From Prevotellaceae bacterium UBA4361 (GTDB lineage: Bacteria; Bacteroidota; Bacteroidia; Bacteroidales; Bacteroidaceae), in assembly GCA_002393575.1 (NCBI GenBank), contig DGSN01000018.1, positions 18,573 through 82,572 of the forward strand: 64,000 nucleotides of DNA, written 5' to 3'. Both the position numbers and the translations under genes were made by a program. Below the pieces are notes generated by a model. The model was not told where the DNA came from. It saw nothing but the letters and a program-made list of their open reading frames with translations, and did no database searches. Of the stretch, positions 52,807-60,274 are shown piece by piece. Numbering within the stretch: position 1 is the first letter of the stretch; every line of letters begins with the position of its first letter.

Positions 52807-53079
52807 ATGAACATTCAACCATTAGCAGACAGAGTTCTGATTCTTCCTGCTCCAGCAGAAGAAAAGACAATCGGTGGTATCATCATTCCTGATACAGCCA
52901 AGGAAAAACCACTTCAGGGTGAAATCGTTGCCGTAGGTAATGGCACAAAGGACGAAGAAATGGTTCTCAAGGTAGGCGACAAGGTGCTCTATGGAAAGTA
53001 TTCGGGCACAGAACTCGAATACGAAGGTGTGAAGTATCTCATCATGCGTCAGAGCGACGTAGTTGCGAAATTGTGTTAA
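52807..53079 (+). CDS. groES: Co-chaperonin GroES
   Basis: 90 residues. LADRVLILPAPAEEKTIGGIIIPDTAKEKP carries the mobile loop that docks on GroEL, and GEIVAVGNG plus KVGDKVLYGKYSGTEL are the usual core. Caps the GroEL ring during protein folding. 30 bases upstream of groEL, in one operon. Confidence 0.97.
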   Translation: MNIQPLADRVLILPAPAEEKTIGGIIIPDTAKEKPLQGEIVAVGNGTKDEEMVLKVGDKVLYGKYSGTELEYEGVKYLIMRQSDVVAKLC

Positions 53080-53109
53080 TCGTTAAACCGTTAAAAGAAA
53101 ACAAAGATT

Positions 53110-54735
53110 ATGGCTAAAGAGATAAAATTCAATATTGAAGCCCGCGAACAGTTGAAGCAGGGCGTTGACCAGTTGGCAAATGCAGTGAAGGTGACTCTCG
53201 GTCCTAAGGGACGCAACGTCATCCTGGAGAAGAAGTTTGGTGCTCCACACATCACGAAGGATGGTGTCACTGTTGCCAAGGAAATCGAGTTGAGCGACTC
53301 TTTCCAGAACACAGGCGCTCAGTTGGTGAAGAGCGTTGCCAGCAAGACTGGTGACGATGCAGGTGATGGTACAACAACAGCAACCGTACTTGCTCAGAGC
53401 ATTTGCTCCACAGGTCTGAAGAATGTAGCAGCCGGTGCCAACCCAATGGACTTGAAGCGCGGTATCGACAAGGCAGTTGCCAAGGTCGTTGAGCACATCA
53501 AGAGCCAGAGCGAAAAAGTGGGTGACAACTACGACAAGATTGAGCAGGTGGCTACCGTCAGTGCTAACAACGACCAGGAAATCGGTAAGCTCATCGCAGA
53601 TGCCATGCGCAAGGTTTCGAAGGACGGTGTCATCACCATCGAAGAGGCTAAGGGCCGTGAAACAACCATCGGCGTGGTGGAAGGTATGCAGTTCGACCGC
53701 GGTTACCTCTCTCCATATTTCGTGACCGACACAGAGAAGATGGAATGCGTGATGGAAAGCCCACTCATCCTCATCTACGACAAGAAAATCAGCAACCTCA
53801 AGGAGTTCCTCCCTATCCTCGAACCAGCCGTTCAGACAGGCCGTCCTCTTCTCGTCATTGCAGAAGACATCGACTCAGAGGCACTCACCACACTCGTTGT
53901 CAACCGTCTGCGTAGCCAGTTGAAGATTTGTGCAGTGAAGGCTCCAGGCTTTGGCGACCGTCGCAAGGCTATGCTCGAAGACATTGCAATCCTCACGGGC
54001 GGCGTTGTCATCAGCGAAGAGAAGGGCTTGAAGCTCGAACAGGCTACCGTCGAAATGCTCGGTAGCGCAGAGAAGGTGACTATCTCTAAGGACAACACAA
54101 CCATCGTTGGTGGCAAGGGCGACAAGGAGAACATCAAGGACCGTGTGAACCAGATTAAGAACGAAATCGCTAACACAACTTCCAGCTACGACAAGGAAAA
54201 GCTCCAGGAGCGTCTTGCCAAGTTGAGCGGTGGCGTTGCAGTTCTCTACGTAGGTGCAGCCAGCGAAGTGGAAATGAAGGAGAAGAAGGACCGCGTTGAC
54301 GACGCTCTCTGTGCAACTCGTGCAGCCATCGAAGAAGGTATCGTTCCTGGCGGTGGCGTTGCCTACATCCGTGCCATCAACAGCCTCGAAGGTCTCGAAG
54401 GCGAGAACGCTGACGAAACCACTGGTATCAAGATCATTGAGCGTGCCATCGAAGAGCCACTCCGTCAGATTGTTGAGAACGCAGGTCTCGAAGGCTCAGT
54501 AGTTGTTCAGAAGGTACGCGAGGCCGAAGGCGACTTTGGTTATAACGCACGCAAGGACTGCTACGAAAACCTCCGCGAGAGCGGTATCATCGACCCAGCC
54601 AAGGTAGCTCGCGTGGCACTTGAGAACGCAGCCAGCATCGCAGGCATGTTCCTCACCACCGAGTGCGTGATTGTTGACAAGAAGGAAGACAAGCCTGAAA
54701 TGCCAATGAATCCAGGCATGGGTGGCATGATGTAA
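53110..54735 (+). CDS. groEL: Chaperonin GroEL
   Basis: 541 residues, full length. Apical and equatorial signatures are intact: VTLGPKGRNVILEKKFGAPHITKDGVTVAKEI, GDGTTTATVLAQ (ATPase loop with catalytic Asp) and the C-terminal GMGGMM tail. ATP-driven folding chamber. Codon use is biased as in other highly expressed genes here. A hairpin repeat follows at 54755-54826. Confidence 0.98.
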   Translation: MAKEIKFNIEAREQLKQGVDQLANAVKVTLGPKGRNVILEKKFGAPHITKDGVTVAKEIELSDSFQNTGAQLVKSVASKTGDDAGDGTTTATVLAQSICSTGLKNVAAGANPMDLKRGIDKAVAKVVEHIKSQSEKVGDNYDKIEQVATVSANNDQEIGKLIADAMRKVSKDGVITIEEAKGRETTIGVVEGMQFDRGYLSPYFVTDTEKMECVMESPLILIYDKKISNLKEFLPILEPAVQTGRPLLVIAEDIDSEALTTLVVNRLRSQLKICAVKAPGFGDRRKAMLEDIAILTGGVVISEEKGLKLEQATVEMLGSAEKVTISKDNTTIVGGKGDKENIKDRVNQIKNEIANTTSSYDKEKLQERLAKLSGGVAVLYVGAASEVEMKEKKDRVDDALCATRAAIEEGIVPGGGVAYIRAINSLEGLEGENADETTGIKIIERAIEEPLRQIVENAGLEGSVVVQKVREAEGDFGYNARKDCYENLRESGIIDPAKVARVALENAASIAGMFLTTECVIVDKKEDKPEMPMNPGMGGMM

Positions 54736-54754
54736 TTAATAAATGAAGAAGAAA

Positions 54755-54826
54755 TCTCCTAAAGAAATAGACTAAATGTACTAAAATTTAAATATTTAGC
54801 CGATTTAGCCAATTTCTTTAGGAGAC
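54755..54826. repeat. Hairpin repeat TCTCCTAAAGAA...TTCTTTAGGAGA, copy upstream of sufE
   Basis: TCTCCTAAAGAAAT pairs with ATTTCTTTAGGAGA around a central ACTAAATGTACTAAA...GCCGATTTAGCC. A second copy follows sufE. Confidence 0.75.
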
Positions 54827-54853
54827 TTAAATCCTTTCTTCATTTCCATACCT

Positions 54854-55279
54854 ATGAGTATTGAAGAACTACAGCAGGAGGTGATAGAAGAATTCCAGGA
54901 CTACGACGACTGGATGGACCGCTATCAGATGCTCATCGACCTCGGCAACGAGCAAGAGCCTCTGCCCGAGAAATACAAGACCGAAAGCAACCTCATCGAT
55001 GGTTGCCAGAGCCGAGTGTGGTTGCAAGCCGACCTCACTCCCGAAGGCACCATCCATTTCCAGGCGGAGAGCGATGCACTCATCGTGAAAGGAATCGTTG
55101 CCTTGCTCATACGTGTGCTTTCCGACCACACCCCTGACGAGATTCTTTCTGCCGACCTCCATTTCATCGAGGACATCGGTCTGAGAGAGCATCTTTCACC
55201 AACGCGCAGCAACGGTCTGCTTGCCATGCTGAAGCAAATGAAGCTCTACGCAATGGCGTTTAAGGCAGCAAAAAAATGA
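54854..55279 (+). CDS. sufE: SufE-family sulfur acceptor
   Basis: 141 residues. Active Cys51 lies in ESNLIDGCQSRVW, with the family's FQDYDDWMDRYQMLIDLG at the N-terminus. SufE accepts persulfide sulfur from the cysteine desulfurase SufS and passes it to the SUF scaffold for Fe-S cluster assembly. It stands alone here, flanked on both sides by copies of one hairpin repeat; suf genes must lie elsewhere. Confidence 0.93.
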   Translation: MSIEELQQEVIEEFQDYDDWMDRYQMLIDLGNEQEPLPEKYKTESNLIDGCQSRVWLQADLTPEGTIHFQAESDALIVKGIVALLIRVLSDHTPDEILSADLHFIEDIGLREHLSPTRSNGLLAMLKQMKLYAMAFKAAKK

Positions 55280-55302
55280 GCTGAATACCAAAAATCGAAA
55301 GA

Positions 55303-55395
55303 GTCTCCTAAAGAACCTTTAGCTCGGCGAAGCCAAATTGACTAAATGTACTAAATTTTTTATTTAGCCGATTTAGCCAATTTCTTTAGGAAACT
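55303..55395. repeat. Hairpin repeat TCTCCTAAAGAA..., copy downstream of sufE, carrying a mini-insertion
   Basis: Same element as 54755-54826, but 25 bases (55316-55340: CCTTTAGCTCGGCG then AAGCCAAATTG) replace the ATAG of the first copy. This is copy 3 of the CTCGGCG mini-insertion repeat. Confidence 0.75.
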
Positions 55396-55512
55396 TTAAA
55401 AACATTCAGCCAGAACAACCGCACAAGGATTGATTTCCTTGTGCGGTTTTTTGGTTTTAGAAAATCATTATTTCACTCGTACTGAAGCTCCCCTTTGATT
55501 GTACTGAAAAAA

Positions 55513-55625
55513 CGAGCGTTCGTTTTTATTCAAGCGAGGGCTCGTTTGAGTTCAAACGAAGGCTCGTCTGAACGACAACGAGCCCTCGCCTGTTTAGTTG
55601 AATCGAAGCTGCGATTCAGTCTGTC
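55513..55625. repeat. Four-unit 22-bp palindrome array, locus 5
   Basis: Cores CGAGCGTTCG, CGAGGGCTCG, CGAAGGCTCG and CGAGCCCTCG start at 55513, 55535, 55557 and 55579, each 22 bp apart. The tail TGAATCG-AAGCTG-CGATTCA is itself a perfect inverted repeat. Units 2 and 4 can form a 13-bp stem. Between sufE and the blaI-type gene. Confidence 0.88.
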
Positions 55626-55628
55626 CCC

Positions 55629-55803
55629 GTAACTATTCAGCGAATCATCTTTTTGAGTCGCCTACGGCGAGAAATCTATCAAATCTTAAGCAAATCAAAC
55701 AAATCCTTATGGCAAAAATTTTAAAGATTTGACAGATTTTGAATAGATTTGTTGGATTTCTGCCCGAAAGGGCACTTCTTAATATTATTCGCTGAATAGT
55801 TAC
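55629..55803. repeat. 175-bp element with perfect 17-bp inverted ends
   Basis: GTAACTATTCAGCGAAT (55629-55645) is the exact reverse complement of 55787-55803. Inside are short hairpins TCGCC-TAC-GGCGA and TGCCC-GAAA-GGGCA and an imperfect inner stem of AAATCTATCAAATCTT type. No ORF. May be a MITE-like element or a structured RNA. The rest of 55280-55966 has only the repeats listed and a TAATTTTG box (55937-55944), a possible -7 site for the next gene. Confidence 0.75.
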
Positions 55804-55966
55804 TTCTTTCTGCCTTTTTCTCAAAATTTGTTAATATCTAATAAAGAAAGGCACTCAAACTAAACATAAATGTTAAAAAGAGAGGGAATTTGAGGATTCT
55901 TTTGCGGAAAAAATTCTGCTTCCCTGCTTTTTCCTCTAATTTTGCCGAAAACGAAACGAGAACAAG

Positions 55967-56410
55967 ATGACAAATTCACCTAACGACTTGTCTGACTCTT
56001 CGAATCGTGAGAAGTCGGCAAAAGAACTGAAACCACTCACCAAGGCTGAGGCTGATGTGATGAACGTGTTGTGGAATCATGCACAGGGCATGACAACCAA
56101 TGCCATCGTGGAGGCGTATGACACGCCCAAGCCTGCTTACTCCACCATTGCCACCTTTCTGAGGATATTGGAGGCAAAGGGTTTCGTGGAGCACAAGCGC
56201 GAGAATGGCAATGGGCGCACATTCATCTATTCACCGATGCTCACACGGGAGAAGTACGTCACGCAGGTACTTAACAACGTGAAGGACACGGTCCTTGGCA
56301 AGTCGAACAAGAACCTTTTTTCGTTCTTCGTGCAGCATGAGGAACTCAGCGACGATGAACTGCTCGAAATCCTCGAAATCATTCAGAACAAAATCCATCC
56401 AGCACCATGA
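55967..56410 (+). CDS. BlaI/MecI-family transcriptional repressor
   Basis: 147 residues. Winged helix with LTKAEADVMNVLWNHAQGMTTNAIVEAYD and YSTIATFLRILEAKGFVEHKREN, then the C-terminal dimerisation helices. In the family, repression is relieved when the partner BlaR1/MecR1 membrane protease is triggered. Overlaps that partner gene by 4 bases (ATGA). No beta-lactamase is adjacent, so the regulated genes are not evident; autoregulation is likely. Confidence 0.9.
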   Translation: MTNSPNDLSDSSNREKSAKELKPLTKAEADVMNVLWNHAQGMTTNAIVEAYDTPKPAYSTIATFLRILEAKGFVEHKRENGNGRTFIYSPMLTREKYVTQVLNNVKDTVLGKSNKNLFSFFVQHEELSDDELLEILEIIQNKIHPAP

Positions 56411-58161
56411 TGTTCATTTTCAAGTCGGCTATTGTCTTGGCATTGCTCTACGGTTGCTATGTCGTTTTCTTGAGTCGTGACACGTATCATCGGTTCAACC
56501 GAATCGTGCTGCTTGCCATCACTCTGCTTTCCTTCATCCTTCCTGCTTTCCGCATCTCCACGCAGCAACCTCAGGCGGTGCATCGGGCTCTTCATGAGTT
56601 GGAGATGGGGCTGGAGGCGAGCGACATGACTGAAACAACTGACGCGATGAATCAAGACGCTTACGAGCTGTCAACCACTGCTCTTTCTGCACAAACTGAG
56701 GTCGAGGAGCACACAGGCGTTCCGCCTTTCTCGCTTGTTGTCAAGACCATCTATCTCTTGGGTGTGTTGGTTGTTTTTCTTCGTCTTGTCTGGTATGTGA
56801 CGAACACCGTTCTCCAGATGCGTGGAGGGCTGCGACTGAAAGACGAGCAGGGCAACACCGTTGTGGTGAAGGCTGGCGATTTTGCTCCGTTCAGTTTCAT
56901 GCGATGGATTGTCATCAACATCAACGACTACGAGCGGAATCGGGATAGCATCCTCAAGCATGAGCAGGCGCACATCCGCTTTCTCCATTCCTACGACATC
57001 ATCCTGCTTCAGTTTGTCAAGCTGTTCCAGTGGTTCAATCCCTTCGTCTATTTCTTGGAGCGCGACTTGAAGGCGGTTCATGAATACATGGCGGACGAGG
57101 CGGTCATTCATCAAGGCATCGATGCACAGACATATCAATTTCTTCTTGTGAGCAAAGCGGTAGGCGGTCGGCTGCAGACCCTCGCCAACAACTTCAATCA
57201 CAGTTTACTCAAATCTCGAATTCTTATGATGAAAAAGAAACCTACCCCCAAAGCAGCTGCACTGAAATCGCTGTGTCTGCTGCCAGTCGTTGTGCTGTCA
57301 ATAACGACTTTCGCCCAAATCATACCTGCCGATGTCATGGAAGAGGAATCACCAGCCGACAACCGCAGTTTTGCGTCTGCGATAATCGATTCTTCCGAAA
57401 TGGCTCCTCCTCTTGTTGAAGAGCAAATCCCAACTCCTGAGGTTGAGGCAGAAGAGTCTTCCGATGCGGAACCAACCAAGCCGTTTGCCTTGCATCTGCT
57501 TGTGGATGAATACGGGCGCATTCTCGGCTTCTCGCACGAAGGCGAACCGCCTGCTTCCCATCCGTATGAGTTCCCCGTTGGTTACATCTTTATTGATGGT
57601 CGCGAGGCAACTCTTGAGGAAGCCATGAACTACAAGTCGTATGAAAAATTTGAAATCGTCAAGAAGCCTCAAGGTTCTGAGGAGTGGAACTACAAGGACA
57701 AGCAGGGCATTCTGAACTTCACGACGGACCAGGATGGCGAAGTGTTTATCGTTTGCGAAGAGATGCCTCAGTTTCCTGGCGGAGAAATGGAGATGATGAG
57801 TTTCATTGCCAAGAACATCAAGTATCCGAAGGAGGCATCAGACAAGGGTGTGCAAGGCAAAGTGCTGGTGCAGTTCATCGTTGAGAAGGATGGACGACTG
57901 ACATCTCCAAGCATTAAGAAAATCACTGGCTTCGACGATGTACCTTGCGACACAGCTATGGTAACCCATGCAAACAGCATGTCGGAACAGGAACGCAAGG
58001 AGTTCGAAGCTTTCAATGCAGGTTTGGAAGCAGGTGCCCAAGCACTGAAGGACGAAGCCATCCGAATTGTGAAACTCATGCCAAAGTGGAAACCTGGCAA
58101 GCAGCGCGGCAAGGCGGTCCGTGTGAAGTACACCATCCCAGTCCTGTATCGATTGAATTAG
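56407..58161 (+). CDS. BlaR1/MecR1-type M56 metallopeptidase with TonB C-terminal domain
   Basis: 584 residues. Four N-terminal TM helices span the M56 domain; the zinc site is HEQAH at 185-189 (LKHEQAHIRFLHSYD), with a further acidic region HEYMADE. A fourth helix near KSLCLLPVVVLSITTFA precedes a Pro/Glu-rich periplasmic linker. The C-terminus (~450-584) is a TonB_C domain (FIAKNIKYPKEASDKGVQGKVLVQF and PVLYRLN) in place of a penicillin-binding sensor domain. It may sense or engage outer-membrane TonB-dependent receptors, an inference. Such M56-TonB hybrids are frequent in Bacteroidetes. Confidence 0.88.
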   Translation: MMFIFKSAIVLALLYGCYVVFLSRDTYHRFNRIVLLAITLLSFILPAFRISTQQPQAVHRALHELEMGLEASDMTETTDAMNQDAYELSTTALSAQTEVEEHTGVPPFSLVVKTIYLLGVLVVFLRLVWYVTNTVLQMRGGLRLKDEQGNTVVVKAGDFAPFSFMRWIVININDYERNRDSILKHEQAHIRFLHSYDIILLQFVKLFQWFNPFVYFLERDLKAVHEYMADEAVIHQGIDAQTYQFLLVSKAVGGRLQTLANNFNHSLLKSRILMMKKKPTPKAAALKSLCLLPVVVLSITTFAQIIPADVMEEESPADNRSFASAIIDSSEMAPPLVEEQIPTPEVEAEESSDAEPTKPFALHLLVDEYGRILGFSHEGEPPASHPYEFPVGYIFIDGREATLEEAMNYKSYEKFEIVKKPQGSEEWNYKDKQGILNFTTDQDGEVFIVCEEMPQFPGGEMEMMSFIAKNIKYPKEASDKGVQGKVLVQFIVEKDGRLTSPSIKKITGFDDVPCDTAMVTHANSMSEQERKEFEAFNAGLEAGAQALKDEAIRIVKLMPKWKPGKQRGKAVRVKYTIPVLYRLN

Positions 58162-58280
58162 AAAACAAGTGAACGAACAAAGGAAAAAGTACAAAGGACA
58201 GGGCATGACGTTGTTGGTTTTTTACCTTTTCACTGCGTATTTCCGTGTTTTTTGTACTTTTTCCATGCTTGATGGCATTT

Positions 58281-58336
58281 GCAAACAATTTGCAAACTCT
58301 GTTCTTTGCAAAAATCTCTCGCATTTGCTAATTTTG
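58281..58336 (+). promoter_or_regulatory. Promoter and operator-like motif of the membrane HTH regulator
   Basis: GCAAACAATTTGCAAAC (58281-58297), 7 bases, TTTG (58305-58308), 20 bases, TAATTTTG (58329-58336). The 17-bp motif and its 7-base distance to the -33 box are repeated at 59457-59513. Confidence 0.7.
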
Positions 58337-58375
58337 CCACGCAAAAATAAAACACAACGACAACTGCATATCGCA

Positions 58376-59422
58376 ATGAGAACAATGAAGCAAAGATTCC
58401 TCTCGGCAGGCGTACTTGCATGGGTGGTCTGTTCACTCTGCCTTCTCATGTCCTGTTCGCAACAGACGAAAAAGGAGAAGAGAGGTCTGCAAGGGGCATG
58501 GGTGCTCACTCGCTATGTCTATCCCGAAGGTGATGAAGTGCCTTGGACGGACAAGAGTAAGCAATACTGCCAAATCTACAATAGCGACAGCGTTTGCTAT
58601 GTGTGCGAACTCATTCCCTCTGCCACGGGCTTTGTCATTCACTGCTTGAGGACGTTCAATGTCACCTTCATCGACAAAGGTGGTGGCGAGTACCTCTATC
58701 TGGAAGACGAATATCCTCGTCCGCTCTTTTTCCCGAACGACACCACGTTGCTCATTCAGAGAAGTGGGGTGGAATACTATTGGACTCGTGCGTCACAGGT
58801 GACGGATAGGCATCAGAAGCAGTTTTTCAGCATGGTGGAAAGCAATGACTGGGCTGATGGCAATGAAAACGAAAACTTTGTTTTTTCCACCACAGAGGAA
58901 GAACTGAAATCCTATAACCATGCCCTCGTCTTTTCCGTTCTTTTCTTCCTCTTGCTTGCGTTGTTCGTGGTTCGCTATTTCTATCAGGAACGCAAGCGCA
59001 ACCAGCACCTGCGCCAGCAGTTGGCACAGATTGCCGAAGAACGCACGCAGCGACTCCTGCCTGTGCAGAAAGCCTTGGAAGAGGTGGAAAGCGAGTTCTT
59101 CGCTTCCGACTATTATGTTCAGTTGCGCAAGCGCATTTCGGCAGGAGAAAATCTGAGCCAAGAGGAATGGGACGAACTGGAGCAACACATCAATCCCGTC
59201 TATCCAGGATTCACCAACAAGCTCTTCAATCTCTGCCCCATGTCGCTCATTGAGTACCACGTCTGCCTGCTCATCAAACTGAATGTCACGCCCACCGAAA
59301 TGGCAAATGTACTGAACAAGACCACCAGCAGCATCAGCACCATCCGCAGCCGACTCTATCAGAAAGTGTTTCAGCAGAAAGGCAGTTCACGCCAATGGGA
59401 CGAATTCATCCTATCTCTCTGA
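58376..59422 (+). CDS. Membrane-tethered lipoprotein-type HTH transcription regulator
   Basis: 348 residues from ATG 58376, placed after the promoter. The N-terminus ends in a lipobox-like LLMSC-SQQ. Residues ~35-140 are a lipocalin-like periplasmic region (LQGAWVLTRYVYPEG). A TM helix lies near 180-199 (ALVFSVLFFLLLALFVVRYFY), followed by a charged coiled coil and a C-terminal LuxR/GerE-like HTH (VTPTEMANVLNKTTSSISTIRSRLYQKV). It therefore looks like a one-component regulator that senses outside and binds DNA inside. Its own promoter and that of the next gene share one motif, so those two genes are its most likely targets. Confidence 0.78.
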   Translation: MRTMKQRFLSAGVLAWVVCSLCLLMSCSQQTKKEKRGLQGAWVLTRYVYPEGDEVPWTDKSKQYCQIYNSDSVCYVCELIPSATGFVIHCLRTFNVTFIDKGGGEYLYLEDEYPRPLFFPNDTTLLIQRSGVEYYWTRASQVTDRHQKQFFSMVESNDWADGNENENFVFSTTEEELKSYNHALVFSVLFFLLLALFVVRYFYQERKRNQHLRQQLAQIAEERTQRLLPVQKALEEVESEFFASDYYVQLRKRISAGENLSQEEWDELEQHINPVYPGFTNKLFNLCPMSLIEYHVCLLIKLNVTPTEMANVLNKTTSSISTIRSRLYQKVFQQKGSSRQWDEFILSL

Positions 59423-59456
59423 GTGTGAGACTTCGCAAATTGTTCACATCGAAAAA

Positions 59457-59513
59457 GCAAACAAATTGCAAACAAAAAAGTTTGGAGGTCAATGCCAATT
59501 CTCCTTACCTTTG
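59457..59513 (+). promoter_or_regulatory. Promoter and operator-like motif of the DUF4488-like gene
   Basis: GCAAACAAATTGCAAAC (59457-59473), 7 bases, TTTG (59481-59484), 21 bases, TACCTTTG (59506-59513). Sixteen of 17 motif bases equal those before the regulator gene. Confidence 0.7.
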
Positions 59514-59610
59514 CAGCATCGAAAAAAGCTTTTTTTGACCAATGGAGTTGAACAACGAAAGCTCCGAGAGAATTCACGGATTTCAATCACCTATTAAAAC
59601 ATCAACGATT

Positions 59611-60114
59611 ATGAAACGGAACAATCTACTGCAATTGGTTGCAACGCTTGTCCTCGTCCTCTTTGCGTTCGGCAACGCCCATGCGCAGAAAGTGGCAGAC
59701 AAGGAACTCATCGGCGTGTGGCTCATGGAGTCCATGCAATGGGAAGGCGAAAAGAAAACGGAATGTGGCATCAACTACACGCAAGTGAAGGTGTATCGCG
59801 CCAATGGTGAGTATGCCTGCGCGGAAGTGGTGAAACAAAAGAATGGAACCTACGTAATACTTCCTCACGAGTATGGCACCTACACGATGAAGAATGGCAT
59901 CTATACCGAAATGGGACGAGAAGCTTATGAAGGAAATTTCGAGTGGATTGACAAAACCCATTTCAAGGGGAGGTGGAAAAAGCGTCACGACGTATGGAAA
60001 AAGTCGCCCAACATGCCCGAAAAGCTGGTCAACTGTGTGGTTGAGAAATGCAAGGCATACCAAACTCCAGGCTCCGACATCCAGCAGCTCATCGGAAAGT
60101 ACATGTTCAAATAG
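59611..60114 (+). CDS. Secreted lipocalin-like protein (DUF4488-like)
   Basis: 167 residues, signal peptide MKRNNLLQLVATLVLVLFAFGNAHAQ; ATG 59611 is used because the promoter lies at 59457-59513. After cleavage the protein has LIGVWLMESMQWEG, then strands ending in EWIDKTHFKGRWKKR, a beta-barrel lipocalin-like pattern as in DUF4488. Its GxW start resembles the sensor region of the upstream regulator, so both may bind related ligands (inference). A terminator follows. Confidence 0.72.
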   Translation: MKRNNLLQLVATLVLVLFAFGNAHAQKVADKELIGVWLMESMQWEGEKKTECGINYTQVKVYRANGEYACAEVVKQKNGTYVILPHEYGTYTMKNGIYTEMGREAYEGNFEWIDKTHFKGRWKKRHDVWKKSPNMPEKLVNCVVEKCKAYQTPGSDIQQLIGKYMFK

Positions 60115-60227
60115 CACGCACTTTCCCTTTCCCAAAAGATTGACGTATTAGAATAGATACCGAAAAAGTCTCCAGGAGGCAGTTAGACAAATTAAGTTAG
60201 TAATATAAATGCGCAAACTATAGTTGG

Positions 60228-60264
60228 CTTGCCACAGCTCGTGAGGGTCGTGGCAAGTTTTTTT
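60228..60264 (+). terminator. Terminator after the DUF4488-like gene
   Basis: CTTGCCAC (60228-60235) and GTGGCAAG (60250-60257) followed by seven T. Lies between convergent genes. Confidence 0.85.
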
Positions 60265-60274
60265 GTATCGTTTC

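Noticed and set aside
55967..58161. BlaI/BlaR pair as a beta-lactam resistance operon
   Set aside because: No beta-lactamase or PBP2a gene adjacent and no penicillin-binding sensor domain.
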